The notes under the pieces: generated by a model
Seen by the model: the letters and a program-made list of their open reading frames with translations, nothing else
What the model was told of the DNA's origin: nothing
Databases searched by the model: none
Shown here: piece after piece, positions 46,147-56,565 of the stretch
Layout: each line of letters opens with the position of its first letter
Numbering within the stretch: the first letter of the stretch is position 1
Assembly: GCF_042100115.1 (NCBI RefSeq)
Contig: NC_091273.1
Location: forward strand, 2,108,001-2,172,000
Direction: 5' to 3'
From: Alternaria dauci
Taxonomy: Eukaryota > Ascomycota > Dothideomycetes > Pleosporales > Pleosporaceae
Length of the DNA: 64,000 nt
Program-made: the position numbers and the translations under genes

Positions 46147-46580
46147 ATAAGACACGGCCGTCGGGCAGTCAATTCGGTTCAATCGCTCGAGAGCGTACTG
46201 TAATTATTTGGGATGATTTGCAAGTCTGAGGAGGTCATTGTCAGCAAGGCGTTCAGGCAACCAGGCATGGGCTGCATGCATCTTAACGTCGAACACGTAA
46301 TCTGTAGTATAGCAGTGCGTACCCAAGCGTACCACTGCATGACGTCAATGGAGAGATGCCGAGTGCTGTTTGGATTGTATGCATTGGGAGCCCACATCTA
46401 TACCAACGCCCGCCCCAGCCAGATGGATCACGCTCAACCGGAACGCCGGCCGTAGAATCGACCGACCGCGCTGATGCTGATACATGTACAAGAATATTAC
46501 AGAGAGGGGGGGGATCATCATCAGATGGAGCGGGGTCCAAAAATGCGTGCTGAATTCATCGAAGTGCTATCGTCTTCTTT
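46147..46580. other. Convergent intergenic, 434 bp
   Basis: Lies between the 3' ends of YPT6 and TOM20. A run of eight G (about 46505-46512) is present. No gene is seen. Confidence 0.5.
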
Positions 46581-47211
46581 TTACTCGAGGTCGCCTGCCG
46601 AGCCAGCCTCAGACGGCGTCTTGCTGCCGCCGACGGGGATTGACGTGTCTACTGCGATCATCTCGGCGAGGATGTCGAGAACGGGCTGCCGGGTGTTAGC
46701 GAATGGGTAGCCGAGGCCAGCAAGCGACGTGTTCTTACCTTGGGCACCGTCTTGTCGTAGATGTTGATCAGTTCCCGCGGGTTGGGGTAGACCTTCAATG
46801 CGCGGTAGAAGCACAGCGCCGCCTCGACGTTATCCGCACCTGCCACAGAATTAGCACCACGTCCCACGTGCGGGATCACACTCAAGGCGCACCCTTCTGT
46901 ACCATGCCCTCGCCCTGCGCAACCTCCTGCATAAAGTACGCCTCCACCTCCTCTGGGTCCTTGGGGAAGCCCTCGTCGTTTGCCCGCTCTACCGCCTCCC
47001 GGATCGCCTTCTTCTGCTCGGCGCCCTGTGCCTCGGCCTCCTCCTTGGCCGCCCGCTCTGTCCGCTTCGACTCCTTCTTGAGCTGCTTGCGGAAGCCGGG
47101 GTCGTTTCGTCGCTTGTAGTCAAAGTAGGCGGCATATGCGAGAAGGCCTGTTACAATGGTGCCAGCGCTAATGGCCGCAATGGTCGACGGTTTTAACGAG
47201 GAGTTGGACAT
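46581..47211 (-). CDS. TOM20: Mitochondrial import receptor TOM20
   Basis: Predicted outer-membrane receptor that recognises mitochondrial presequences. Exons 47211-46893, 46839-46739 and 46685-46581 give 174 residues. An N-terminal anchor lies at about residues 10-30 ([20 protein letters not shown]), followed by the typical basic [19 protein letters not shown] charged helix and the TPR-like core follow: [19 protein letters not shown], then [20 protein letters not shown] and [18 protein letters not shown]. The family length in fungi is about 170-190 residues, in agreement. The chosen start gives the known short luminal end; an upstream in-frame ATG (47406) would prepend 65 residues not seen in Tom20 proteins. 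It is divergent to EXO84. Confidence 0.93.
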
Positions 47212-47487
47212 GGTGGCGGTGCAGGCTGCGGGTGTGACGAGCGCAATCGGGCGAGCAAGGAACAGGTATACCCGTCTGGAAATGGCGGAGCGAGATGGTG
47301 GTGGTGGAGTGGTGTTGTGTTCAACTTTTTCGACAAGTTCAGGGAAGGCACGATTCACCAAAGTGGGCCCGAGCTCACACTCGAGACCGCGGCTCCACGC
47401 ATCCATGGGCGATGCGTCCCGCTACCTGTCACCAGCCGCCAACAACCACCGCCCTCAGCACCCCCGTCCGCACTTCTTGCAGGCAAG
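47212..47487. promoter_or_regulatory. Shared divergent promoter, TOM20 / EXO84
   Basis: Start-to-start spacing is 276 bp. The frames of both genes remain open a little way into this region without conserved sequence. Confidence 0.5.
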
Positions 47488-49605
47488 ATGTCGGAAAAGC
47501 AAAAGGGCATCTCCCTCCGCAAGAAGCGGGGGGATAAGAACAAGAAGAACGCGCCGCCGCCTACCATCAGCGCGCCGCGACAGATTAGCGCGCCCATGCC
47601 GGCGGGCGTAGCTGCTGCTGCTTCACTGCCCAGCTCCGGACGCCCTTCGAATGAATCCAGCCGCTCGAGGACCAGGCAAGATGTTTCCCAAACACGTCCG
47701 CAGCGACCCGACAAGACGGCCGATCTGGTCAAGAGGCGGTACTCCCAGAAGATCACGACGGTGCCTGCCGACTTTGGCAATGGAGAGCCCATGCCACAGA
47801 TGCCAAGAATGCCTGCCCAGTACAGGGAGAAGAGCCAGACAAGAGAGGGACGGCCGCCTGGAAGCTCCAATGGGCGCGTGTTGCAGGTTGACCCGCGGGC
47901 ACTGAGGGACCCCAACCTGGAAGTAGAGCGATGTGAGACCGCTGCGTGCCATCGCCTCGGTGCCTGAATGCTGACGTCGCATAGATGTATCGACCATCCT
48001 CGCAGACGCCTCGGAAGCGGACATCAACCGCTACCAAGATGAACTACGCAAGACGAAGCACCGTACATCCCTCGACCTGCAGCACAACGTATACCAGAAC
48101 CGCACACAGTTTATCAAGATCAGCAAGGAGGCAGAGAAGCTCAAGGGCGAGATGCGCACGCTGCGTCAGTTAATGTCAGACCTGACCACTACACTGGAAC
48201 AGACGGCCTCAGCTACAGGCGCGAATGACGCTGCAAGCTCCCGACGGGCCAACAGAAGCTCCATTGGAGACCTCAACCAGCTACGCGCTGGTCAGCTGCA
48301 GCAGCTCTACAGAGATGTTGAAGGCTCGCAGAAGTATCTGCCGCCTATACCCGGGCGATACATTGTCTGGAAGTCGACACGATGGTTTGAACTGGACTCT
48401 GCAACCCTCAAGGCGAGACGAAGAGTGCGGCTGCTGCTGCTGAATGACCATCTTCTTATCGCATCGGAGAAGAAAGCGCGAAACGACGTTCCTGGTCAAC
48501 GCGATGGCAACAGAGCGAACATGGAATTCATGGCCCAGCGATGTTTTCCACTGCAAGACACTCAGGTGGTCAGAACACCTGAAGAGCGCATCATCATTCG
48601 CGCAGGCTCCGAGTCGTTCACGTACGACACCAAGAAAGAGGACACTGGGGACAAGTCTGCTTTCGTTGCTACCTTTCGCAAAACCAAAGACGACTTGCGC
48701 AAGAGCCAAGAAGCGGACGTGCAAGAGAAGGATCGAACGCAAGACTCCTATAGCCATCTCCTGTCACGCGACCCTGCTTTTATGAACAGAACAGAGTTGT
48801 TGGACAACCTCTCTGACGGCATCAACAACGAACAAGTCAGTACATTTATCGATATGGACGGTCAGCAGCGCAACATCCGGTGGGTGGAAAGTCAACTAGA
48901 CGACTTGGACATTGAGATTGCCCTTCAACACTTTCAGGAAGCAGTCCTAAAGGTCGATCGCCTCAAAGCGCTTGCGAAGAACATCAAGAGCAACGAGATG
49001 GCCAAGACAATTGTCACATACAAAGTCAACGAACGTGCTGCTAAGCTGGCGAATGTCCTGGTCAAGCACATGGTAGAGCATAACAACTGGTTCACGTCCG
49101 TCAGGCAACACGTCAGCTGGGTCGTCCAGCTGGGATTCGAAGATCGCGCACGAGAAGCCTATCTGGAAGCTCGTGGCAATCTCATCAAGACCCGCACACG
49201 GTATGTTTTCGCCCTGTTCATTGATGTTCGCCATGCACTGACTCTTCCAGGCAATGCATATTCGAAGGCAACCTCCCCGACTACATTTTCCAAATTTCCT
49301 ACATCTACTTCACTATTATCAAAAACACCGTCGACATGTTTCAAAAGTGCTTCCCACAACAGCTCATGTCCGCGTGCGTTAAATGGGCGAAAGAGCATAT
49401 TGACCAGTTCAACATACTACTGAAGAGGCAACTCAGTAGCGTTGACGAAGGCGGCAATGTGTGGAACGAATGCCTGAGGCTGGCACATGAACACGCAGAG
49501 ATGCTGAGGGGGGTTGGATTGGATTTTACCGAACTGGTCGGAACTGGACTCGGGCAGGATGGCGAAGAAGCACAGGCTCCTGTAGGTTTGGGAGTGTCCG
49601 CCTAA
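47488..49605 (+). CDS. EXO84: Exocyst subunit EXO84
   Basis: Predicted component of the exocyst, the tethering complex for secretory vesicles at growth sites such as hyphal tips. Exons 47488-47932, 47985-49200 and 49251-49605 give 671 residues. The N-terminal 150 residues are basic and disordered. The Vps51/Exo84 coil begins near YVSTILADASEADINRYQD and includes NVYQNRTQFIKISKEAEKL. A PH domain follows at about 260-400 (GRYIVWKSTRWFELDSA, VRLLLLNDHLLIASEKK). The C-terminal helical domain contains WVESQLDDLDIEIALQHFQE and, in the last exon, IFEGNLPDYIFQISYIYFTI. An in-frame ATG at 47317 would add 57 residues that overlap the shared promoter; I prefer 47488 (MSEKQKGISLRKKRG). Confidence 0.92.
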
Positions 49606-50101
49606 GCCTTTTGAGGTGATTGTTAGAGCTATACAAGACAAGACCAAAGAGGTGTGGTCTACGTAAATGCAAGCTTGTTCAATACTTGACTGATCACAAA
49701 AGCTTCCAGAATCATCTATGAGGTTTCCTGTTGGCTTTGTTGCAGCTGCTTACCATCCATTCCGATACACGGCGAGCGATACCCACATGGTTTGCCTGTA
49801 GCGCTCAGGCAGCACGCCCTACCGAGTTAATATAATAATGGCGCGCCCTACAGAGTACATGTTGGAGATGGTTAATGCAGCAGCAACAGATTCATGCCTT
49901 GAAAGAGTAATTGCGACTGCCATCTCTGACAGAAAGACGTCGCGAATGGAGACAAGAATGACGTGCGCGGGGTGCGGGGCGGCCACTCGCTCATCACTCG
50001 GAATTAATGCTGTCCCCGCGAGTATTTATCATCAACGGGCTTGCCTCTCTTCAGATAGCCTACTTCAATAGAGCAGACCCTTTGCTTGTCTCGCGCGATC
50101 C
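49606..50101. promoter_or_regulatory. Intergenic, presumed promoter of the quinone reductase
   Basis: No gene is supported in these 496 bp. Confidence 0.45.
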
Positions 50102-51321
50102 ATGACTTTGGCCTTTCGATCCGCGCAACTGCTTTCAAGATCGACGTCTGCAACAACACGACTCTCAGCCATCAACTCACATATCGCTCCAAGAGCACAC
50201 AACATCAGAGCCATGTCATCTCTCCCAAAGACGATGAAAGCCGTCTTCATCGAGAAGACTGGTGGGACGGAGGTTCTGCAGTACAAGACTGACGTGCCGG
50301 TTCCTGAGCCGAAGGAGGGCGAGGTGCTTGTGAAGAACGAGTTCATTGGCATCAACTACATCGACACGTGAGTACTACATGACATGTTGTTTGACAAGGA
50401 AATCCTGACGGAAATTTACAGCTACTTCCGCTCAGGCGTCTATAAGCCTCCGCATTACCCCTACATTCTTGGCCGAGAAGGCGCTGGAACCATCGCTGCC
50501 GTCGGACCCAATGCGCCCTCTGACCTCAAGCCTGGGGCCAAAGTAGCCTACATGGGACAATTAGCGTATGCTGAATATACCGCTGCGCCAGGGAACTACA
50601 CTGTACCGCTGCCTGATTCCATCTCCACCAAGACTGCTGCTGCTTCGCTGCTCCAGGCGCTAACCGCTGTAACCTTGATCCGCGACGCGTACGAAGTCAA
50701 GAAAGGCGACTGGATCCTCGTTACCGCTGCCGCAGGTGGCGTGGGCCTGTGGCTGTGTCAGCTATTGAAGGCGGTTGGCGCGAGGGTCATTGCTACGGCG
50801 AGCACAGAAGAGAAGAGGAATCTGGCAAAAGAGAATGGCGCAGAGGTGCTACTAGAGTACCATGAGGAAGACCGAGACGTCTTTGTCAAGAAGGTGCTAG
50901 AGGTTACTGGAGGCGAGGGTGTACATGCAGTCTTCGACTCGGTCGGCAAGAGCACTTTCGATAGCTCGCTGGCTGTGGTGAAGAGAAAGGGTACTATGTG
51001 TTCGTTTGGAAACGCATCGGGACCAGTTGAGGGTTTCGCTCTTGCGTAAGTTCTTCTCCCACCTCTTTCGTCTCGATACTGACTTATGCGCTATACAGAC
51101 GTTTGTCAGCAAAGAATGTCAAGCTCGTTCGGCCTACGCTGTTCAACTACATTGCCACTCGCGAAGAGCTTCAGACAGCCGCAAATGAGCTGTGGAAATT
51201 CATTGAGAAGGATGGGTTGAAGGTCAAGATTCATGATGTTTACCCGTTGAGCGATATTGTGAGGGCCACGAAAGACATTGAGGGAAGGAAGACAACTGGG
51301 AAACTGCTGTTGACACCGTGA
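50102..51321 (+). CDS. ZTA1: Zeta-crystallin-type NADPH:quinone oxidoreductase
   Basis: Predicted zinc-free MDR-family reductase that reduces quinones with NADPH; yeast Zta1 is the nearest named relative. Exons 50102-50367, 50422-51045 and 51099-51321 give 370 residues. The catalytic domain begins at MKAVFIEKTGGTEVLQYK and contains FIGINYIDTYFRSGVYKPP and YILGREGAGTI. The NADPH-binding fold has ILVTAAAGGVGLWLCQLLKA (AAxGGVG motif). The C-terminal VYPLSDIVRATKDIEGRKTTGKLLL is a good family match. From the first ATG, 37 residues rich in Arg, Ser and Ala with no acidic residues precede the internal start at 50213 (MSSLPKTMKA). They look like a mitochondrial presequence, so two forms may arise from two starts. 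Confidence 0.92.
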
Positions 51322-51650
51322 ATGGATTTCATGAGACGTACGAAGGAACACATTATTTGGCGCCGATGGAGACCTAGGTCCTTCGTCTCCTTTTCCATAA
51401 TTGAACCTAGGCTCTTCTGCTCAAACATAGCTGACGCCATCGCTATGCATTTTATCGGAACTTATGCTGAACTCCATATGGTGTACCCCAAGAAAGCCCA
51501 CCGAGCTTCGCCAGAATATGAAGAGACTTCCGCCAATGACACCGACCATCTCCTCATGCTCTACCCGCTGTGACTGAGCCATTCCAGAGTCCCTGCTCAT
51601 AAGCACATTAGCGATTTCCCTTAGCCTGACAAGTAAACTGAGTAAACTGT
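51322..51650. other. Convergent intergenic, 329 bp
   Basis: Holds 3' ends of the quinone reductase and the Myb-like gene. It contains an inverted repeat around 51373-51412 (GACCTAGGTCC near 51371 and TTGAACCTAGGCTC near 51402). No gene is seen. Confidence 0.45.
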
Positions 51651-52651
51651 TCAGATGAAGTCATCGCCGGAATCGATGGAGGAGGCTGGCTCTGCTAGTA
51701 GATTCTCAGCACCTTGATTGAGACACTGAGGTGTCAGGGGGGAAGGATAACTTACGCTCATGAATGGAGTAACTATCGTGGTCGACTTCTCCGGCCTCGT
51801 CGTGAGGGCAGAGATCGGCCAGATCGTCCATGCTCATGTCCTCTTTCTTGACGATGCCCTTGGCCTTCGGCTTAGGTGTGATACTGATGTTGTTTTTTCC
51901 GACCTTGGCACGCTTGGACTTGGACTCCAAGAGTTCTTCTTGCTCGTCCTCGTTCTCCGGATCAGGCTTGACGTTGATTTCTTCCTCAGCCGCGGCGACC
52001 TTCTTCTTTGGGGGAGCCCGCTTGCGCTTGGGAGTCGGCGTGGCCTGGTTGTCGTCAATGTCGTCGCCGGACGAAGTGGCAGCCTTGCGAGACTTCTTGA
52101 CAGTAGACTTGGGGGTGTCTTGGGCGGGCGATGAAGGAAAAGGTGCGGTTTCATTCTCTTCGAATGCTTTCTTCATACGGGAATATCGCTTTGATGCCGC
52201 TCCAGCAGTGGTGTTGGCTTTGGCTGCGATCTTGTTCCAGTTTGGTGGCTACAACATCGTTAGTGAGCCTGTCGTTGCGGAAGATGAGACGAGTCTGCAT
52301 CGGTACTCACTTGAGTTCGCGTGTGGTGCTTGACACAGAGCCATAGAAACTGATATGTGATACCCCCGGGAACCTCGTTCTTCTCCATAGCCTGCTTAAG
52401 GCGCGACCATCGCTTTGTGACTGCGCCTTTCTTGAGGTCAAGTGCAGCGGAGACAGCATCCCAATCGATCTGTTGTAAGTTAGCATATGACTGTGCATAT
52501 GAGGATAGCAATGGCGAGATTTTCCAGAGAGTGGAATGAACTTTCGCAGCTCAAGCACAAGCAAAGTGGATTTGGTGAGACTCACAGTTGGGTTGCCGTC
52601 GTTGGTCAACACCAGATATAGGTAGTTGATATTCTCCACTTCAGAAGGCAT
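51651..52651 (-). CDS. Nuclear protein with two Myb-like helical repeats
   Basis: Predicted fungal DNA- or chromatin-associated protein of unknown role. Exons 52651-52586, 52469-52311, 52248-51756 and 51712-51651 give 259 residues. Repeat 1 combines exons 1 and 2 (NYLYLVLTNDGNPTIDWDAV, then LDLKKGAVTKRWSRLKQAME). Repeat 2 spans exons 2 and 3 (ITYQFLWLCVKHH, PPNWNKIAAKANTT, GAASKRYSRMKKAFEE). Both share the W-x(n)-A-x-KR-[WY]-SR-[LM]-K pattern, an internal duplication. The rest is Lys/Pro/Asp/Glu-rich with PKRKRAPPKKK as a nuclear signal. I chose the last acceptor CAATCAAG so that the protein ends AENLLAEPASSIDSGDDFI; the earlier CCTCAG acceptor gives a six-residue tail instead. The first intron (116 bp) is longer than usual. 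Confidence 0.78.
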
Positions 52652-53955
52652 TGTGTATGTCGCTTGAAGTACTCTGTCGATGCAGATGCTGATAATGCAG
52701 TCCCAAGCTTGATTGTTGGATGTCCTACCAAAAGACTGCGGGGGGAGCGTTCGATCTTTTCCTTTTATGGTGTGGATGTAGGAGTGAGAGAGGCAAAAGA
52801 CAAACAAGTCAGCTATACATCCTTATTCACTCGGTGAAGGCGTGTCCCCACAAGCAATGACAACGAGCTCCACATTACCATGATGAGCCTTCTTTCCCGC
52901 AGGGTCAACTCAATCGGCGGTGAGGATGAGTCGAGGAGTCTAGGTGAGAGTGAGAAAGCTACTGACAAGGTGGGAGCCGTCGCTCTTGACAAGGAAATAG
53001 GTCAGCCGCCAGGGCCTCGGGCCCCAGTGTTATCAAATATGCATGGGCGTACCATTTGGTCACAAACTGCACCAACATCGTCGACGTTCGATGTTGCAAC
53101 TTCACAACTACGAATTGCCCCCTGCTCTCGTCCTAGGACTACATTGCAGTTACATCGGCTTCGGGTCCTATGCTGTCTTTCTGTATGCCGTATTGTTTCC
53201 ACATTGATCGTCCGCAGGATGTCGAAAAGTCCGTCCTTTCACTTTTGGTTTTCGTCACCATCTCCACGTAGCCTATCGGAAATAACCTTGTGGCGAATCA
53301 GCATACAGAGTTTTGGTGTTATTGCCAATCCTTGAGTCGGAGTAGATTTGTTTCACCCTTTCCTCAAGCTCATTAAAACCCAAGATTACTAGGTACTCTC
53401 TGTACCAAACGCACAAACTATACTGATGAACAGGGCGCTGTTGAGATGGTCTATGATACAAAATTACTGGAGCAAGAGGACAGGATAGGGAACAACAAAC
53501 GGGAAGAAGATCGGTTGAAGAGACTCTACGAAGGAAGTGTGCTTTTGTTAAGACAAAATATGAGAAACTGGAAACTGGATATGTTGCTTGCAGATAGTAC
53601 CAGGATCAGTTTTGTCTTGGGGAACATATCGCTTCCATATGCAAGTTATTACGAGTGTTTACCGACGAGGAACAGATAAGGTGTGTGTAAAGTGTTCAAC
53701 GATGTGGAGTCGGGAGAAACAAAGAGCGCCTCGCTTATTTCGCCCAAACGGTCGCGCACGCGTTCCCACGCGGTCAGCGGCATGAACCAAGTTCGACCAC
53801 GGCCCCCTACGTCATCGCTCATCACAATCAAGTGCAAACCACCACCACATAGACAGAATGACCACCCCTACTTACATGATCATGCGCAGTTACGTGCTTC
53901 ACTACTCCCAAGACCTCTGAGTATCAAATACCCGCATTCAAGCAACGTCTCCAGC
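52652..53955. promoter_or_regulatory. Divergent intergenic, 1.3 kb
   Basis: Lies between the Myb-like gene and the sterol-desaturase gene. A 151-codon plus-strand frame at 52880-53335 begins in a protein-like manner (SIGGEDESRSLGESEKATDK) but degenerates into Ser/Arg/Cys-rich sequence and has no domain; it is not called as a gene. Confidence 0.45.
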
Positions 53956-55057
53956 ATGAGCGCACTATTGTCCTCCATTCTTGCGCCTATCGCTTTACCG
54001 CTGGGCTCATTCTTAGCCATTCCTATGCTATCTTCTTGGTCGACGGGCTTGAACCTCATCTTCCTTTCAGTCGCATGGACGACAATCGCGGCATCGTATT
54101 CTCCTCTTCAACTTGAGCTGGTTGCACCACTAGTTCTGCGGCTATCTCTCTACATCATCCCTAGCCTGATCTTCTTGCTGTTCGATATCGGAGTGCCGAG
54201 TCTTGCCGTTGAGTTCAAATCGCAAGGACAATGGGGCATCCCTAGTAACCAAAAAGGGGGCGCAAGGGCGATGAGGAGGGTCATCGCATGGAGCTGTGCA
54301 AACGTATTGCTTGCTGTTGCACTGCAGGCGGCCACGGAGTTCTTGGTTACCGATATCCTACAAATGAGGTCCCTCCTACTCATCAAAGGCAGCAAATGGG
54401 GGTTGAATCACCTGCCGAACCCGTGGACAATGGTCAAGCATGGCATTATCGGACTTGTGTCACGCAATGTAAGCTACCATCATCGCATTCGTCAAGTGCT
54501 CTGTGCTAACAAACATGGCCAAGATCCTGCAATACTATGTCCACACACACGTGCTTCACTCACCGGCCGGCGGTGCACTCTCGGACCTACATCAGAGCTG
54601 GCACCACAGCATCAAGATTCCATACTCCTTTGCTGCCAACTACGACCACCCCGTTTGCCACCTCTTGCACCGCTTCCTACCCCTATACCTTCCGGCAATT
54701 GCGTTGCGCATGCATATTCTTACCTATTTGATTCTGGTCGCTGTTTTCAGCCTGGAGGAGACCTTTGTATACTCGGGATATAATGTTCTTCCCTCTACCA
54801 TCATGTTGCGAGGTATGGCGCGGCGTGCCGATGCGCATATGATGAGTGAGGGAGAGGGTAATTATGGATGTCTGGGGGTCCTGGACTGGTGCCACGGAAC
54901 GACACTGGGCAGGGATGTTGTTGAGGACCTAAAGGCGGAGATGGAGAAGCATGATGTGGAGGGCAAGGCGGGGAAAGCGATAGACGGCGCGGGGGATGCG
55001 GCGAACGGACTAGCGGGCAAGGTTGGCAGGGCTAGGAAAGGGAGAGGAAAGAAGTAA
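53956..55057 (+). CDS. Sterol desaturase / fatty-acid hydroxylase superfamily protein
   Basis: Predicted ER membrane di-iron oxygenase-type protein of 348 residues. Exon 1 (53956-54468) and exon 2 (54524-55057) join in phase 0. Hydrophobic spans lie at about 5-25, 33-50, 58-90 and 125-140 in exon 1. Histidine clusters come right after the intron: HTHVLH (178-183) and HQSWHH (194-199), followed by HPVCHLLHRF. The third cluster, usually H-x2-H-H before the NYG motif, is reduced here to a single His in DAHMMSEGEGNYG, then LGVLDWCHGTTLG. This subgroup-like arrangement may bind metal differently or lack activity. The C-terminal 50 residues are Gly/Lys/Ala-rich and end RARKGRGKK, a possible ER-retention dilysine-like end. 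Substrate is unknown. Confidence 0.8.
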
Positions 55058-55528
55058 GCAGGTCAGTCAATGGGCAACAGGCTGTGTAACGAGGCATGTC
55101 CTTGAATCGTGTTGGCGCAATTGGTTTGGTGGTGAGGAATACCCTTGGTTAGCTGTCGCTTGGATACCCTCACGTCATGTCGCTTGGAGTTTGCGTGGCA
55201 GTCGGCGCAGTACCGGTCGAACAATAGAACGTCTGTATCTCTATTTCATGCATCAGTACTCTCGATTACCGCCCAGTATATACCGCGCCAATTGAACGCC
55301 CAACTATGACATCACGCAAGCGGAGACCAAATGTTCACTTTTGGACCGTCTCGGATTCGCTTGCTTGTTATAAAGTCTTATGGTAAATGCCTTGTCGGTT
55401 TCCTCCATGAAAAAAAATTGGCTGCCGTGCCGCTGCGGTTCTTGTTCCTCGCTAGTACGGCTGCAGTATGCCGAAGTCATCTTTCATCCCATGCACTGAA
55501 CGCCGAATGCCCGATCGTTATCCGTCGC
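55058..55528. other. Convergent intergenic, 471 bp
   Basis: Lies between the sterol-desaturase-like gene and RPL6. No gene is seen. Confidence 0.5.
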
Positions 55529-56346
55529 TTAGAAGACCATCTGGTGAGGCCTGTCGGAGCTACGGAGGCTGAAGCTGGCACCGAGGTAGTCGGCGAGGTG
55601 AGCCTCCTTCTTGATGGTGGCCAGAAGAGCCTTGTCGACGGCCTTTTGGTCCTCGACGCGGTCCTTGGAGGTCTCCTTCTTCTGTGGCGCTTGTCAGTGC
55701 GGTCGCATTCCGCCTCAGTCGTGTGCACGTACCTCGGGCTTCTCGCCCTGCTTGAAGAACGCATCCTCACCAGGCTTGTGGGCGGCCTTGTCCTTGGTGA
55801 AGTAACCGTCCTGGCTAGCCTTCTCGATGACCTTCTCGTCTACGCCCTGCAGGTCGACCTTGGTGGAGGTGGCAATGACATATCGGGCGTTTACTCGTCG
55901 AAGGGGAACACCGTTGACTTTGAAGGGACCGGTAACAAGGAGGACACCCTGGGAGAGGTGCTTGAGGACAACGACGCGCTTGCCGCGGAAGCGGCCAGCA
56001 AGGAGGATGACGACGGTACCGGGCTGGAGGGACTCGCGAACCTTTGCAGGGCGGACAGACTTGCGGGCCTTGAGTCGCAGTTAGCGGAGCTCCAATTGAC
56101 GTCCTGATGCTCATCCTTGCACACCCAGACACACGCGCGAGATGCTGTCGCAGTAAATGCATCCTACCCCCCTGCCGTCCTTCTCTTGCAGCACACCGTC
56201 TTGTATCGCAAACGTACCTTCTTGGGGACAGCAACGTCCACAGCAGGGTAGTACTTGCTGGCCTTCTGCGAGTGGTGCGGTATCGACCTCTCCCCCTTGG
56301 AGAACTTCTGGGTGGTGGGCTTCGTGTCCTCTTGTGTGGCCGCCAT
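55529..56346 (-). CDS. RPL6: 60S ribosomal protein eL6
   Basis: Predicted large-subunit ribosomal protein. Exons 56346-56218, 56068-55733 and 55681-55529 give 205 residues. The N-terminus [20 protein letters not shown] leads into [14 protein letters not shown], then, across the first intron, [20 protein letters not shown]. The core [20 protein letters not shown] and [20 protein letters not shown] are strongly conserved in eL6. The last exon ends [20 protein letters not shown]. The first intron is 149 bp, longer than the local norm, as is common for fungal ribosomal protein genes, where regulation by intron has been seen in yeast. It is divergent to RPN13, with 219 bp between the starts. Confidence 0.95.
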
Positions 56347-56565
56347 TTCGTTTCGCTGTGGTCGTTAGTGCTGGTCGGTGGTGTTGGCGATGGAAGCGTA
56401 TTTTCGTGAATTCGAATGTGTGCCAAGCTGTCCAATCGATACGCGCGACCGGGCCGCGAGTTGTTCCGTCGGTTACGTAACCCGCATGGAGCTTGCAGCT
56501 CGCGGCCATGCCTGCGGGACATCGGCTGCACATCGTTGCCCCAACACCAAACACACGTCGCAAAC
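56347..56565. promoter_or_regulatory. Shared divergent promoter, RPL6 / RPN13
   Basis: 219 bp between the starts. It carries the palindrome GGTTACGTAACC (56471-56482), described separately. Confidence 0.5.
56473..56480. promoter_or_regulatory. TTACGTAA, candidate AP-1/Yap-type site
   Basis: The 8-base core sits in the perfect 12-base palindrome GGTTACGTAACC, 86 bp upstream of the RPN13 start and 127 bp upstream of the RPL6 start. TTACGTAA matches the fungal Yap1-type (bZIP) response element. Function is inferred from the motif only. Confidence 0.35.

Noticed and set aside
52880..53335. 151-codon plus-strand frame in the 52.7-53.9 kb intergenic region
   Set aside because: Only its first 50 residues look protein-like; the rest is low-quality and no homologous motif or splice partner is seen.
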